From Acinetobacter sp. B51(2017) (lineage in GTDB: Bacteria > Pseudomonadota > Gammaproteobacteria > Pseudomonadales > Moraxellaceae), in assembly GCF_003711395.1 (NCBI RefSeq), contig NZ_PJRJ01000014.1, positions 1 to 64,000 of the forward strand: a stretch of DNA of 64,000 nucleotides, read 5' to 3'. Made by a program: the position numbers and the translations under genes. Shown here piece by piece: positions 36,226 through 44,964 of the stretch. The notes beneath the pieces are model-generated. The model had not been told where the DNA came from and ran no database searches. It was given only the letters and a program-made list of their open reading frames with translations. Within the stretch, counting starts at the first letter, position 1; every line of letters begins with the position of its first letter.

Positions 36226-37206
36226 TTAGAGTGCATGAATTTCTTTGGCATGTACGCCCAATAGATAGAGTACGCCGTCTAAACCAATGTTTGAAATGGC
36301 GTGCTGTGCAGTTTGGCGTACTAGTGGCTTCGCATGATAAGCCACACCTAAACCTGCTAAACCCAGCATAGGTAAATCATTTGCACCATCACCTACCGCT
36401 ACAGTTTGTTCTAAACTAAGCCCCATTTGTTCGGCAATTTTTCCTAAGAATAAAGCTTTACGTGCACCATCCATAATGTCGCCTTTGACTTCACCTGTCA
36501 CTTTACCATCTTGAATATCTAAGACATTAGCATGTACTTCATCAAGACCTAACTTGGCTTGTAGATATTCGGCAAAATATTGGAAACCACCAGATAAAAT
36601 TGCGGTACGGTAGCCCTGCGCTTTTAAAGTGGAGATTAAATGTGCTGCACCTTCGTTAACAGTCAGGCGCTCGGCAATACTGGCGAGTACAGAAGCATCC
36701 ATACCTTTTAATAGCGCTACGCGTGCACGGAAGCTGGCTTGAAAATCTAACTCGCCTTGCATGGCACGTTCGGTAATTTCAGCCACTTGCTCACCTACAC
36801 CCGCTTCTTTGGCCAACTCATCAATGACTTCTTGACCAATTAAAGTTGAATCCATATCAAAACAGATTAAACGACGTGGCTGGCAATAATCTGCGCTGGC
36901 TTGTAAAGCCAGATCAATCTGACGTTGCTGCGCTAAAGCTAACAGTGCTTGACGCATTGCCGATTCATCTGCAATTCGCCCCGCAAGTGTTAATTGTACA
37001 CAAGCGCGCGCCGCTAAATTTTCTTGGGCTACAGATACAGGAAGACCCGTCAAACGGGCCTTATTTTTAATCATTAAACCTTGTGCAGTAAGCAATTCGG
37101 CAACAGCATCTACATCAGCAGTGCTGAGTTGGGTTGCCAATACTGTCAAAATGTAGTCGGCGTTTTTTACTTCACTTAGCCACTGTTCAGAAGGGATTAA
37201 AGACAT
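36226..37206 (-). CDS. serB: Phosphoserine phosphatase
   Basis: Last step of serine synthesis. The 326 residues have an N-terminal ACT-like regulatory region (about 1-110) and a C-terminal HAD domain with nucleophile Asp in CFDMDSTLIG, Ser/Lys motifs and the metal loop GDGANDLPML. The ATG at 37206 is preferred; a GTG lies 15 bases upstream. Divergent from the SMP-like gene, as smp (ytjB) is divergent from serB in E. coli. Confidence 0.93.
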   Translation of the reverse strand: MSLIPSEQWLSEVKNADYILTVLATQLSTADVDAVAELLTAQGLMIKNKARLTGLPVSVAQENLAARACVQLTLAGRIADESAMRQALLALAQQRQIDLALQASADYCQPRRLICFDMDSTLIGQEVIDELAKEAGVGEQVAEITERAMQGELDFQASFRARVALLKGMDASVLASIAERLTVNEGAAHLISTLKAQGYRTAILSGGFQYFAEYLQAKLGLDEVHANVLDIQDGKVTGEVKGDIMDGARKALFLGKIAEQMGLSLEQTVAVGDGANDLPMLGLAGLGVAYHAKPLVRQTAQHAISNIGLDGVLYLLGVHAKEIHAL

Positions 37207-37260
37207 GGTTTTAAAGCTCACAGTTAGGTCAATTTCATGTGCTAGATTAGAATTTCATGC

Positions 37261-37277
37261 TTGCCAGCGCGTGGCAA
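37261..37277. promoter_or_regulatory. Operator-like inverted repeat in the serB/SMP gap
   Basis: TTGCCA and TGGCAA are perfect inverted arms around GCGCG. The 314-bp divergent gap (37207-37520) holds no gene; apart from this palindrome I see only ordinary promoter-like AT-rich sequence in it. Confidence 0.45.
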
Positions 37278-37520
37278 ATGAATTTTCTAGAGCGACTATA
37301 ATGCTTAAATTCAGTGATTTGTAAATAACAGTTTATCGAACAGTAAGAATTTGTCAGCAATGAGCGGACAATCGCTATCTGAATCGAGTAAACTGAGGCA
37401 GTTGGATGGACCCTAAAAATGATAAAAGAATGATTTCTCGCATGAATTAAGCGGGTCTTACACCACAACTATTGTTAGAATCATCATCGAAATTGAATCG
37501 AATTGCCTTGGAAGTTTACC

Positions 37521-38774
37521 TTGAATGCGCCTAGACAAGGGCTATTTGCTAGCCTACTCATTGTAAGTTTTGCTCTACACACCTTTTTATTGGTGTTAGC
37601 CACAACTCATCAGCTCAATGAAAACCGTGCCAATCAGGGTCAGCTGATGACCAGCCAATTGGTCACAGACAGCTTAACTGAGCTTGAACCGGCCAATACC
37701 GTATCCTTGGCCTTACTGGCCAATCGTTACGCAACCAACCCAAGCGTTGCCTCAATTCGCATTTTAGATGCCAATCAACAAGTTTTAGCCACAGGTGGAT
37801 TATCTAAAACCCGTGATGGTCAGGTTTTTGTACGTGATGCCGTACAAAATGAGAAAAAAATCGGCAGTATTGAAATCACGTTAATTCAGCCAAGTATGGG
37901 CGAAATTTTACGTAATCAATGGTTGGCGATTTTAGCTTCACTGCTGATACATGCGCTGTTGTGGTTTATTTATCGTGCGATTGCCCGTCCAAGTCGTAAA
38001 GAATATTTAGAACGCATTAACAATGAAGCGCGGTTAAAACACGAGCTACAAAGCTTAAGCCAAGCTTTAGAGCAAGAAAAACACAATACCGCTTTAGCGT
38101 TGGCGCAAGCAGAAAATAGTACATCTAACAAGATTAAACCAAAAGAAATACGTGCTTTAGAGCTTGATCAAGCTGCGGTGGCTTTAAGTATTCAGTTTTA
38201 TGATCCAAAGCAATTACTCAATTCGGTGAGTCCAACCGTTGCTGTGCCGTATTTTAACTTATGTCAGTTATTCTTAAATAAGAGCATTGACTTGTGCTTA
38301 CAGCATTACAAACTCAATAGCCCTGATGTCACCATTTTACAAAGCTTTAATGAACACGGCGCAGTGTTGAGTGTGTCTTCAGAAAAAGCGGATGCGGTCA
38401 AATGCTTGGTGATGATTAGTAACGTATTTCAACTACTCTCAGAAGTGCTTTATAAGCGCTACCGTGAAGATAAACGCTTTGTGCTTCAAACTCGTACCGC
38501 CTTATCTAGCGCTGTTGCCTCAATGCATTTATCGGCACCACAAGCCGCAGAACGTTTGGTACAGCAACTGGTTGCTAAAGAAAGTGCTTTGCAACTCAGC
38601 AATGAGTCACTGAAACAATTAAGCGATCACTACGAGCTGGTGGCATTGCCTAATCCAAGTAATGCGCTTACCCGTCATGCCTTTATGATTAGCGGTATGG
38701 ATGCTCAAACAGCACAAATTGCGCAAGATATCCGTAGTGAAATTTTAAAAAGTAAACAATCTAATCCAACATAA
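37521..38774 (+). CDS. SMP/YtjB-like membrane protein
   Basis: A 417-residue protein with an N-terminal membrane helix (about 6-26), a periplasmic segment (27-130, SLALLANRYATNPSVASIRILDANQQVLATGG), a second helix (about 138-156), and a cytoplasmic region with coiled coil (165-205) and an unassigned C-terminal domain. Arrangement divergent from serB matches E. coli smp (ytjB). The TTG at 37521 is chosen because GGAAG lies 6 bases upstream; a TTG at 37503 has no such site. Function unknown. Confidence 0.6.
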   Translation: MNAPRQGLFASLLIVSFALHTFLLVLATTHQLNENRANQGQLMTSQLVTDSLTELEPANTVSLALLANRYATNPSVASIRILDANQQVLATGGLSKTRDGQVFVRDAVQNEKKIGSIEITLIQPSMGEILRNQWLAILASLLIHALLWFIYRAIARPSRKEYLERINNEARLKHELQSLSQALEQEKHNTALALAQAENSTSNKIKPKEIRALELDQAAVALSIQFYDPKQLLNSVSPTVAVPYFNLCQLFLNKSIDLCLQHYKLNSPDVTILQSFNEHGAVLSVSSEKADAVKCLVMISNVFQLLSEVLYKRYREDKRFVLQTRTALSSAVASMHLSAPQAAERLVQQLVAKESALQLSNESLKQLSDHYELVALPNPSNALTRHAFMISGMDAQTAQIAQDIRSEILKSKQSNPT

Positions 38775-38777
38775 ATC

Positions 38778-38805
38778 AAAAGGGATGCTGAGCATCCCTT
38801 TTTTA
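38778..38805. terminator. Intrinsic terminator
   Basis: AAGGGATGC and GCATCCCTT pair around TGA and run into T-rich flanks, between the convergent SMP-like and BASS genes. Confidence 0.9.
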
Positions 38806-38817
38806 TATTCTGATCAC

Positions 38818-39753
38818 TTAGTCCTGCTTACGACTGGCCCAATAGGTAGCCAGCAAAGGCCCTGAAATATTGTGCCACAAGCTAAAAATAGCACTAGGTA
38901 CTGCAGTCATTGGTGAGGCAGCAAAATGCACCGCAGCCAATGCCACTCCTAAACCTGAGTTTTGCATGCCCACTTCTATGGCTACCGCTTTGCTATCCGC
39001 ATAAGGCAGTTTAAATAAACGACTTGCCCAATAACCTATCAAATAACCCAAAGCGTTGTGTAATATGACCACAGCTAAAATAAATAAACCTGATTCTAAG
39101 ATTTGTCCTTTACTGCCAGCAATAATCGCAGCCACAATCAACACAATTGCCACCACAGAAATTAAGGGCATAACTGGCATATAATATTGAACCGTGTCCT
39201 TTAACAGAGTACGCACCACCAAACCTAATACAATTGGCAACAACACCACTTGTAAAATCGAAGTCAGCATCGACAATGCATTGATCTCAATCCACTGGCT
39301 CGCCAACAGATAAAAAATGATCGGGGTAAGCAGTGGTGCTAATAATGTCGAAACCGAAGTACAAGCTACCGACAGCGCAGTATTGCCCTTTGCCATATAG
39401 GTAATAACATTAGAGGCTGTGCCTCCCGGACAACAGCCTACCAAGATCACACCAATAGCAATTTCGGGTGGTAAATTAAACACTTTGCATAACATATATG
39501 CGAGGCTTGGCATGACAACAAACTGTGCTGCTACGCCAATCGCCACCGCTTTTGGACTCTGTAACACAGTCTTAAAGTCCGCCACCGTCATGGTCATGCC
39601 CATACCAAACATAATAATGCCCAGCATCCATGGGATATAGCTTTTAAGCCAGACAAAACTTGTTGGACTGAGCATCGCAAGCCCAGCAAATAACAACACC
39701 CAAAGCGCAAAGCTTTTTTGTAGTAGATGAGAAAACTTTAATAAGCCATTCAT
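38818..39753 (-). CDS. Bile acid:sodium symporter (BASS) family transporter
   Basis: A 311-residue inner-membrane carrier with about ten helices and BASS motifs: GVILVGCCPGGTASNVITYMAKGNTALSVACTSVSTLLAPLLTP in the first half and EVGMQNSGLGVALA in the second. Members carry bile acids, pantothenate precursors and other organic anions. Its start overlaps the stop of pncA by four bases (ATGA), so the two are translationally coupled, and a nicotinate-related substrate is an attractive guess. Confidence 0.85.
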   Translation of the reverse strand: MNGLLKFSHLLQKSFALWVLLFAGLAMLSPTSFVWLKSYIPWMLGIIMFGMGMTMTVADFKTVLQSPKAVAIGVAAQFVVMPSLAYMLCKVFNLPPEIAIGVILVGCCPGGTASNVITYMAKGNTALSVACTSVSTLLAPLLTPIIFYLLASQWIEINALSMLTSILQVVLLPIVLGLVVRTLLKDTVQYYMPVMPLISVVAIVLIVAAIIAGSKGQILESGLFILAVVILHNALGYLIGYWASRLFKLPYADSKAVAIEVGMQNSGLGVALAAVHFAASPMTAVPSAIFSLWHNISGPLLATYWASRKQD

Positions 39754-40397
39754 GCACAGTCACCTTGAGTGAGATAGGTTGGCACATCGACGGCTTGAAT
39801 ACGTTTTACCCCTGCGTGCAGCATTGCCTGCCATGCTTGTGCCAATGAGCCATCTAAATCAATGCCTTGACATGCATCTTGAACCACATATGTAGTGAAG
39901 CCAAGCTCAGCGCTATCTATGGCACTCCAAGCCACACAGAAATCTGTGGCAATGCCTACAACAAATACCTGTTGAATATCACGTTCTTTTAAATAGCCCG
40001 CCAATCCTGTCTTGGTTTTACGATCCGCTTCTTGAAAAGCTGAATAACTATCAATCTGCGCATTAAAGCCTTTACGGATAATTAACTGGGCATGTTGAAT
40101 ATTGAGATCGGGATGCAACTCTGCATCGGGTGTACCCTGCACGCAATGACTCGGCCATAACACTTGAGTGCCATAATCTAACTCAATTTGTTGATAAGCT
40201 TGCTTACCCACATGATTTTCGACAAAAGAGATATGATTGTGCGGATGCCAATCTTGGGTCAGCACCACATGAGTAAACTGCTGTGCCAGTTGATTAATGG
40301 TTGGAATAATGTGATCCGCGTGAGCAACGGCTAAGTTGCCGCCCGGAGTAAAGCCATTTTGTACATCAACAACTAACAATACACTGTGATGGTTCAT
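39750..40397 (-). CDS. pncA: Nicotinamidase
   Basis: Hydrolyses nicotinamide to nicotinate for PncB. The 215 residues contain the catalytic Asp in LLVVDVQNGFTPGG, the metal-binding DWHPHNHISF, the Lys in RKGFNAQIDSYSAF and the nucleophile Cys in GIATDFCV. AGGGA lies 7 bases before the ATG at 40397, which is chosen over a start 30 bases upstream. Translationally coupled to the BASS transporter. Confidence 0.93.
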   Translation of the reverse strand: MNHHSVLLVVDVQNGFTPGGNLAVAHADHIIPTINQLAQQFTHVVLTQDWHPHNHISFVENHVGKQAYQQIELDYGTQVLWPSHCVQGTPDAELHPDLNIQHAQLIIRKGFNAQIDSYSAFQEADRKTKTGLAGYLKERDIQQVFVVGIATDFCVAWSAIDSAELGFTTYVVQDACQGIDLDGSLAQAWQAMLHAGVKRIQAVDVPTYLTQGDCA

Positions 40398-40471
40398 GTC
40401 AGATCCCTTGCAATTGGTATTTGTCAAAATGTAGCTGATCTAGGGCTGAAGATGCTATTGATTTTTTTAGA

Positions 40472-40502
40472 CAAAAAAATAGCCCACATCACTGTGAGCT
40501 AT
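40472..40502 (-). terminator. Terminator after the AAHS transporter
   Basis: On the minus strand ATAGCTCACA pairs with TGTGGGCTAT and is followed by T7. Confidence 0.85.
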
Positions 40503-40519
40503 GTCAAGGTTGAAACGTT

Positions 40520-41740
40520 TTAAACTTTTGCAGCAACTGCTTGTGGTTGCATACGTTTTACTAAAATCAGCATAAAGATTGCTGAGATCACGATACATGG
40601 AATAGCTGCTGAAATTACCCCAGCTGCACCAAAACCTGCCGCGAGAAGCTGACCTGCGATTGCAGGCCCAAGCATGGCACCCACACGACCTACCGCAGAG
40701 GCAACACCAACACCTGTTGCACGTACTTCAGTTGGATAAACGATACCGCCAAAAGCATACAGTACACCTTGGCAACCAATCACGAAGGCACCTACCAATG
40801 CAGAAGCTAAATACATTTGCGTTAAAGCACTTGCCGCATTCAGAGCAAATAGACCCGCTAAGATACCGCCGTACATCAACAAGATCACATATGCTTTTTT
40901 CCAGCGGTCAGTTAATACACCTAAAATCACTGTACCGACTGTTGCACTTGCCATGAAGTAGAACTGCGCCGTTGCACCTTCTTGACGGCTGAAGCCAAGC
41001 TCGGTAAACAACGATGGTAACCAACTCAGCATAATGTAAACTACCATCAGCGTGAAGAAGTAGCTCACCCAAATTAAGATGGTACGTAAGCGGTTTTCAG
41101 CATTAAATAAATCTTTAAAAGATGCTTGAGGTTGAGCTTGAGTCGTTGTTTTGTCTTGCGCTTTTAAGAATTCTTTAGATTCAGGCAATAACCACATCAT
41201 CACTGGAATCACGATGATGGGTAATAAACCACCTAAATAGAAAATATTTTTCCAGTCCGAACCAAATTCTGTCGTTGCAATCAACGATAAAATTGCTGCA
41301 CCCACAGGCATACCACAGTACATTAAGCCCACTGCACGACCACGATTTTGAGGTGTAACAGCTTCAGAGGCTAAGGTAATTAGAATCGGCATCGCTGCAC
41401 CCAAACCTGCACCTGCTAAGAAACGTACTGCAAGTAAGCTATTAAAACTGTTTACCCATACTGTGCAGAGCGTAAATACTGCAAAAATTGCTGTCGATAA
41501 AATTAAGACCTTTTTACGTCCAATACGATCTGCGAGTCGACCACCGACCAGTGCTCCGGGCAATAAACCCAAAATCCCTGCACTAAAGAAAACACCGAGT
41601 TGAGAGCTATTTAAGCCAAAGCTTTCTCGAATTCCTGCCGCAGCAATACCTGCAGCCTGAATATCTAGCCCTTCAATTACGGCAATAAGGAAACAAATCG
41701 CGACAGTAATCACCGCATGTTTGTTATCTGATCTTTGCAT
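40520..41740 (-). CDS. MFS transporter, aromatic acid:H+ symporter (AAHS) family
   Basis: A 406-residue twelve-helix carrier. AAHS signatures are IEGLDIQAAG in helix 1, GALVGGRLADRIGRKKVL between helices 2 and 3, RFLAGAGLGAAMP in helix 4, TPQNRGRAVGLMYCGMPVGA and the later VYPTEVRATGVGVASAVGR. It imports an aromatic acid such as a hydroxyphenylpropionate or benzoate derivative; the ligand is unknown and no catabolic genes are adjacent. An inverted-repeat hairpin precedes its ribosome-binding site (AGGAGT). Confidence 0.87.
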   Translation of the reverse strand: MQRSDNKHAVITVAICFLIAVIEGLDIQAAGIAAAGIRESFGLNSSQLGVFFSAGILGLLPGALVGGRLADRIGRKKVLILSTAIFAVFTLCTVWVNSFNSLLAVRFLAGAGLGAAMPILITLASEAVTPQNRGRAVGLMYCGMPVGAAILSLIATTEFGSDWKNIFYLGGLLPIIVIPVMMWLLPESKEFLKAQDKTTTQAQPQASFKDLFNAENRLRTILIWVSYFFTLMVVYIMLSWLPSLFTELGFSRQEGATAQFYFMASATVGTVILGVLTDRWKKAYVILLMYGGILAGLFALNAASALTQMYLASALVGAFVIGCQGVLYAFGGIVYPTEVRATGVGVASAVGRVGAMLGPAIAGQLLAAGFGAAGVISAAIPCIVISAIFMLILVKRMQPQAVAAKV

Positions 41741-41753
41741 TGGATACTCCTTA

Positions 41754-41802
41754 CTTGCAATCAGTGGCCAACTTGGGCGGCCATCATGGCGAAAATTGCA
41801 AG
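41754..41802 (-). promoter_or_regulatory. Nested inverted repeat in the AAHS leader
   Basis: CTTGCAAT (41754-41761) and ATTGCAAG (41795-41802) form 8-bp arms, enclosing TGGCC/GGCCA arms. On the minus strand the inner edge lies directly before TAAGGAG, the AAHS ribosome-binding site. Could act as a translation-control hairpin or an operator. Confidence 0.5.
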
Positions 41803-42370
41803 CGGATACGAGCTATCAATAAGTTTAAGATGTCAGCAAATTTAGCGCCTATTTAGCCAATATCACCACCCAATTGATTACAAAGTTAGCCCTTTGCTAC
41901 AATGGACATATAGTCTTAAAAGCAATTAATAAAACTATAAATTTGAATACTTGTTCTAATCAATCAGGTGTGATTAGTTTGTAGTGGCGCAGTTATAGCA
42001 ATAAGGCTGTCAAAATTTTAAGAGTTAAAATCGATTATTAATTAGTATTAAACAATCATTTTCTATTATTTTATAAATTATAATTTATAATCAAAATGTC
42101 TATATTGATTCTTTTTTAGTCTTAAAAATCACTTTAAAACCTCGCTAAGCTACCAGCAGTCAGCTTTAGAGCGTTTTTTGCCGTAAGGATCAAGTAACAA
42201 ATATTATGAAAATCTCTAGTTTTTCGACAGAATTTGCTTTAATTTGATGGGGTCAAATAGCAAATTTTTTTAATTTCTAGAAAAACGTAGTTTTTTTCTA
42301 AAGCTTTAGACATTGTTTTTAGCATCGATGAAAAAAGTGTATTGTTCTTATGCGTTTCATCAGTCATAAT
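41803..42370. other. AT-rich non-coding stretch upstream of dapA
   Basis: No gene is recognisable between the AAHS leader and the dapA leader. It holds a 20-base perfect palindrome (42071-42090, arms TTATAAATTA), an 7-bp inverted repeat CTAATCA/TGATTAG (41956-41962 and 41971-41977) and long A/T runs. Likely promoters and binding sites; I cannot place them individually. Confidence 0.5.
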
Positions 42371-42374
42371 TTAG

Positions 42375-42471
42375 CTAAGTAAGCCTCTCGTTCAAAAAAG
42401 AGCATTGATTTACTTAGAAATCACAAATAAATCCATCCAAATTCATGTTTTTCTAACCGTACTCGGATGGA
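42375..42471 (+). promoter_or_regulatory. Structured dapA leader (two stem-loops)
   Basis: CTAAGTAA (42375-42382) pairs with TTACTTAG (42410-42417), with inner CTC/GAG, and TCCATCC (42432-42438) pairs with GGATGGA (42465-42471). The second stem ends 6 bases before the AGGA ribosome-binding site (42477-42480). The arrangement looks like a cis-acting RNA element. It does not match a lysine riboswitch by eye. Confidence 0.45.
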
Positions 42472-42490
42472 CAAATAGGATATTTTGCAA

Positions 42491-43387
42491 ATGACTCAGC
42501 AAGCACAGACCATTCAGGGTTCAATTGTCGCAATCGTCACCCCCATGTTTGAAGATGGCAGCGTAGATTGGAAGGGTCTTGAGAAGCTCGTTGAGTGGCA
42601 CATTGCACAAGGTACTAACAGTATCGTTGCAGTGGGTACAACGGGCGAAGCCTCTACGCTTAGCATGGCGGAACACACACAAGTGATCAAAGAAATCATT
42701 CGTGTTGCCAATAAACGCATTCCTATTATTGCTGGTACTGGCGCGAACTCAACACACGAAGCCATTGAACTGACCAAAGAAGCCAAAGAGCTTGGTGCGG
42801 ATGCAGCTTTATTGGTGACGCCTTATTATAACAAGCCAACCCAAGAAGGTTTATACCAACATTATAAGGCAGTTGCAGAAGCAGTTGATCTACCACAGAT
42901 TCTTTATAATGTTCCAGGCCGTACTGGCGTGGATATGCATAACGATACTGTCATTCGTTTGGCTGATATTCCACAAATCGTGGGTATTAAAGATGCGACG
43001 GGTGATGTAGCACGCGGTGCTGAACTGATTGCTGGCTTACAAGGTAAAAATATGACCGTGTATTCAGGTGATGATGCTACTGCTTATCAACTGATTGAAA
43101 AAGGCGCGCGCGGTAATATTTCTGTGACTGCTAATATTGCTCCTAAAGCAATGAGCGAACTATGTGCAGCCGCTCTCAGTGGTGATCATGCTCAAGCCGC
43201 CGCTTTAAATGGCAAAGTTGCAAATCTTCACAATATTTTATTTTGTGAATCAAACCCAATTCCTGTGAAATGGGCACTTCATGAAATGGGTCTAGTAGAA
43301 ACAGGTATTCGCTTACCTTTAACACCACTGGCTCAAGCCTATCGCGCACCACTTCGTGAAGCACTCAAAGAAGTGGGCCTCATTTAA
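42491..43387 (+). CDS. dapA: 4-hydroxy-tetrahydrodipicolinate synthase
   Basis: Condenses pyruvate and aspartate semialdehyde in lysine and diaminopimelate synthesis. The 298 residues show GTTGEASTLS, ILYNVPGRTGVDM (Tyr), the Schiff-base Lys in VGIKDATGD and the SGDDATA stretch. The ATG at 42491 gives the normal length; a TTG six bases upstream is less likely. It leads the dapA-bamC-purC gene order seen in E. coli. Confidence 0.95.
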   Translation: MTQQAQTIQGSIVAIVTPMFEDGSVDWKGLEKLVEWHIAQGTNSIVAVGTTGEASTLSMAEHTQVIKEIIRVANKRIPIIAGTGANSTHEAIELTKEAKELGADAALLVTPYYNKPTQEGLYQHYKAVAEAVDLPQILYNVPGRTGVDMHNDTVIRLADIPQIVGIKDATGDVARGAELIAGLQGKNMTVYSGDDATAYQLIEKGARGNISVTANIAPKAMSELCAAALSGDHAQAAALNGKVANLHNILFCESNPIPVKWALHEMGLVETGIRLPLTPLAQAYRAPLREALKEVGLI

Positions 43388-43399
43388 TAAGAGCAAATT

Positions 43400-43999
43400 A
43401 TGATGCAATTACGTTTTGGTTTTATCCTTGCACTTTCTGCGATCAGCTTAACAGGCTGTAGTTCTGTTGCGCTTAAAAATGGTTCATTGGACTATAAACA
43501 AGCAACTGAATTAAATGCCTTGCAATATCCTGAAGGTTCAATGGTACGCCCAGCAACGCCTTTGTATCCTGCTCCAACGGTTGATCCTTTAGCACTCGAG
43601 CACGCTCCTGTGCTCGCTAATGCTCAAGGTACCCGCTTTGCCCTACCTCGTCCACAATCAGTTCAGCCACAAACTAGCAATTCGGTAATGGCAGTAACAC
43701 CACGCCCAAGCCCATTAATGGATGGTAACCAAAATCCATTATTGAAAATGGAAGGTGAAGCAAGCGAAATTTGGCAATACACACTTGCCACTTTAAGTAG
43801 CTTAAATTACCGCGTATTAAGCCAAAGCAAGAATGGTTATGAAGCAAGTATTCAGGTTGATGGTCAAACTGTATTACTTAAATTAACCTCGCTTGGCTCT
43901 ACCCAAACGCTGGCTGTATTCAATACTGATAGCAGTTTTGCCGACAAAGATGTTGCCGCTCAATTGTTGACCCAAATTTACCAAAATTGGCCAGCCTAG
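43400..43999 (+). CDS. bamC: Outer-membrane assembly lipoprotein BamC
   Basis: Subunit of the BAM machine that inserts outer-membrane proteins. The 199-residue lipoprotein has a signal peptide ending in SLTGC with Cys20 as the lipid site, then a low-complexity Pro-rich region (about 45-120) and a C-terminal helix-grip-like domain ([34 protein letters not shown]). It is shorter than E. coli BamC (344). Position between dapA and purC supports the identity. Ends in a terminator. Confidence 0.85.
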   Translation: MMQLRFGFILALSAISLTGCSSVALKNGSLDYKQATELNALQYPEGSMVRPATPLYPAPTVDPLALEHAPVLANAQGTRFALPRPQSVQPQTSNSVMAVTPRPSPLMDGNQNPLLKMEGEASEIWQYTLATLSSLNYRVLSQSKNGYEASIQVDGQTVLLKLTSLGSTQTLAVFNTDSSFADKDVAAQLLTQIYQNWPA

Positions 44000-44019
44000 T
44001 CGTACTAGGCTTTTTTTTT
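43993..44019 (+). terminator. Intrinsic terminator after bamC
   Basis: AGCCTAG and CTAGGCT pair around a 5-base loop containing the end of the stop codon and run into nine T. It would separate bamC from purC. Confidence 0.88.
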
Positions 44020-44040
44020 GCAAGTAAAAGGTTCCCCCTC

Positions 44041-44760
44041 ATGTTAAAACAAACCTTGCTCTATACTGGTAAAGCTAAATCTGTTTATGAAACAGATAGT
44101 GCAGATCATTTAGTATTAGTCTTCCGCGATGATGCTTCGGCATTCAATGGTGAAAAGATTGAACAGCTCGCGCGTAAAGGTAAGGTGAACAACCGTTTTA
44201 ACGCCTTTATCATGGAAAAACTTGCTGCTGCCGGCATCGAAACTCACTTTGAAAAACTTTTGACTCCAAATGAAGTTTTAGTGAAAAAGTTAGACATGAT
44301 TCCTGTGGAATGTGTGATTCGTAACTATGCAGCAGGTTCACTATGCCGTCGTTTAGGTGTAGAAGAAGGTAAAGAATTAACTCCACCTACTTTCGAATTG
44401 TTCTTTAAAGATGACGCGCTTGGCGATCCAATGGTGAATGAGTCACAAGCGATTGCATTAGGTTGGGCAACTGCAGAACAACTTGCGCGTATGAAAGAAC
44501 TCACTTACCAAGTGAATGAAGTACTTAAAGCATTATTTGCTGAAGGCAATATGCTATTAGTTGACTTTAAACTTGAATTTGGTGTGTTCCACGATCGTAT
44601 TGTACTTGGTGATGAATTCTCTCCAGACGGTTGCCGTTTATGGGATAAAGACACTAAGAAAAAACTAGATAAAGACCGTTTCCGTCAAGGCCTAGGCGGT
44701 GTGGTTGAAGCCTATGAAGAAGTTGCTACCCGTATTGGTATCGACTTATCTGATATCTAA
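44041..44760 (+). CDS. purC: SAICAR synthetase
   Basis: Step eight of purine synthesis, joining CAIR and aspartate. The 239 residues have family motifs [61 protein letters not shown] and [13 protein letters not shown]. The ATG at 44041 is chosen over an upstream in-frame start inside the terminator of bamC. Confidence 0.95.
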   Translation: MLKQTLLYTGKAKSVYETDSADHLVLVFRDDASAFNGEKIEQLARKGKVNNRFNAFIMEKLAAAGIETHFEKLLTPNEVLVKKLDMIPVECVIRNYAAGSLCRRLGVEEGKELTPPTFELFFKDDALGDPMVNESQAIALGWATAEQLARMKELTYQVNEVLKALFAEGNMLLVDFKLEFGVFHDRIVLGDEFSPDGCRLWDKDTKKKLDKDRFRQGLGGVVEAYEEVATRIGIDLSDI

Positions 44761-44776
44761 TAGTTTAATTAGATGC

Positions 44777-44807
44777 AAAAAACCGAAGCCTAGGCTTCGG
44801 TTTTTTT
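44777..44807. terminator. Bidirectional terminator between purC and the 44-residue gene
   Basis: AACCGAAGC and GCTTCGGTT pair around CTAG, flanked by A6 and T7. Confidence 0.93.
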
Positions 44808-44808
44808 G

Positions 44809-44943
44809 TTATAAAAATACAGTTCCCGGCTGATAACCGACGTATTTACCATACAAAATTGCGATCCATACACAGATTACAAATAACAAAATTAAACGCG
44901 TCATAATGCTAAAACAGGACATACCTGTACGATTTTTTGACAT
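44809..44943 (-). CDS. 44-residue single-span membrane protein
   Basis: An intact frame of 44 codons on the minus strand. The product is MSKNRTGMSCFSIMTRLI (basic N-terminus), then a hydrophobic helix of about 16-18 residues (LILLFVICVWIAILYG) and a short KYVGYQPGTVFL tail. AGGTG lies 6 bases before the ATG. A shared terminator with purC follows. I do not recognise a family. It lies between purC and rarA and is transcribed after rarA's opposite end only by position. Confidence 0.6.
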   Translation of the reverse strand: MSKNRTGMSCFSIMTRLILLFVICVWIAILYGKYVGYQPGTVFL

Positions 44944-44964
44944 CCTTGTCACCTAAGCTTTGTA

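Noticed and set aside
42375..42471. Lysine riboswitch upstream of dapA
   Set aside because: The two stems lack the conserved junction and sequence motifs of the lysine riboswitch as I know them; the leader is better called an unknown structured element.
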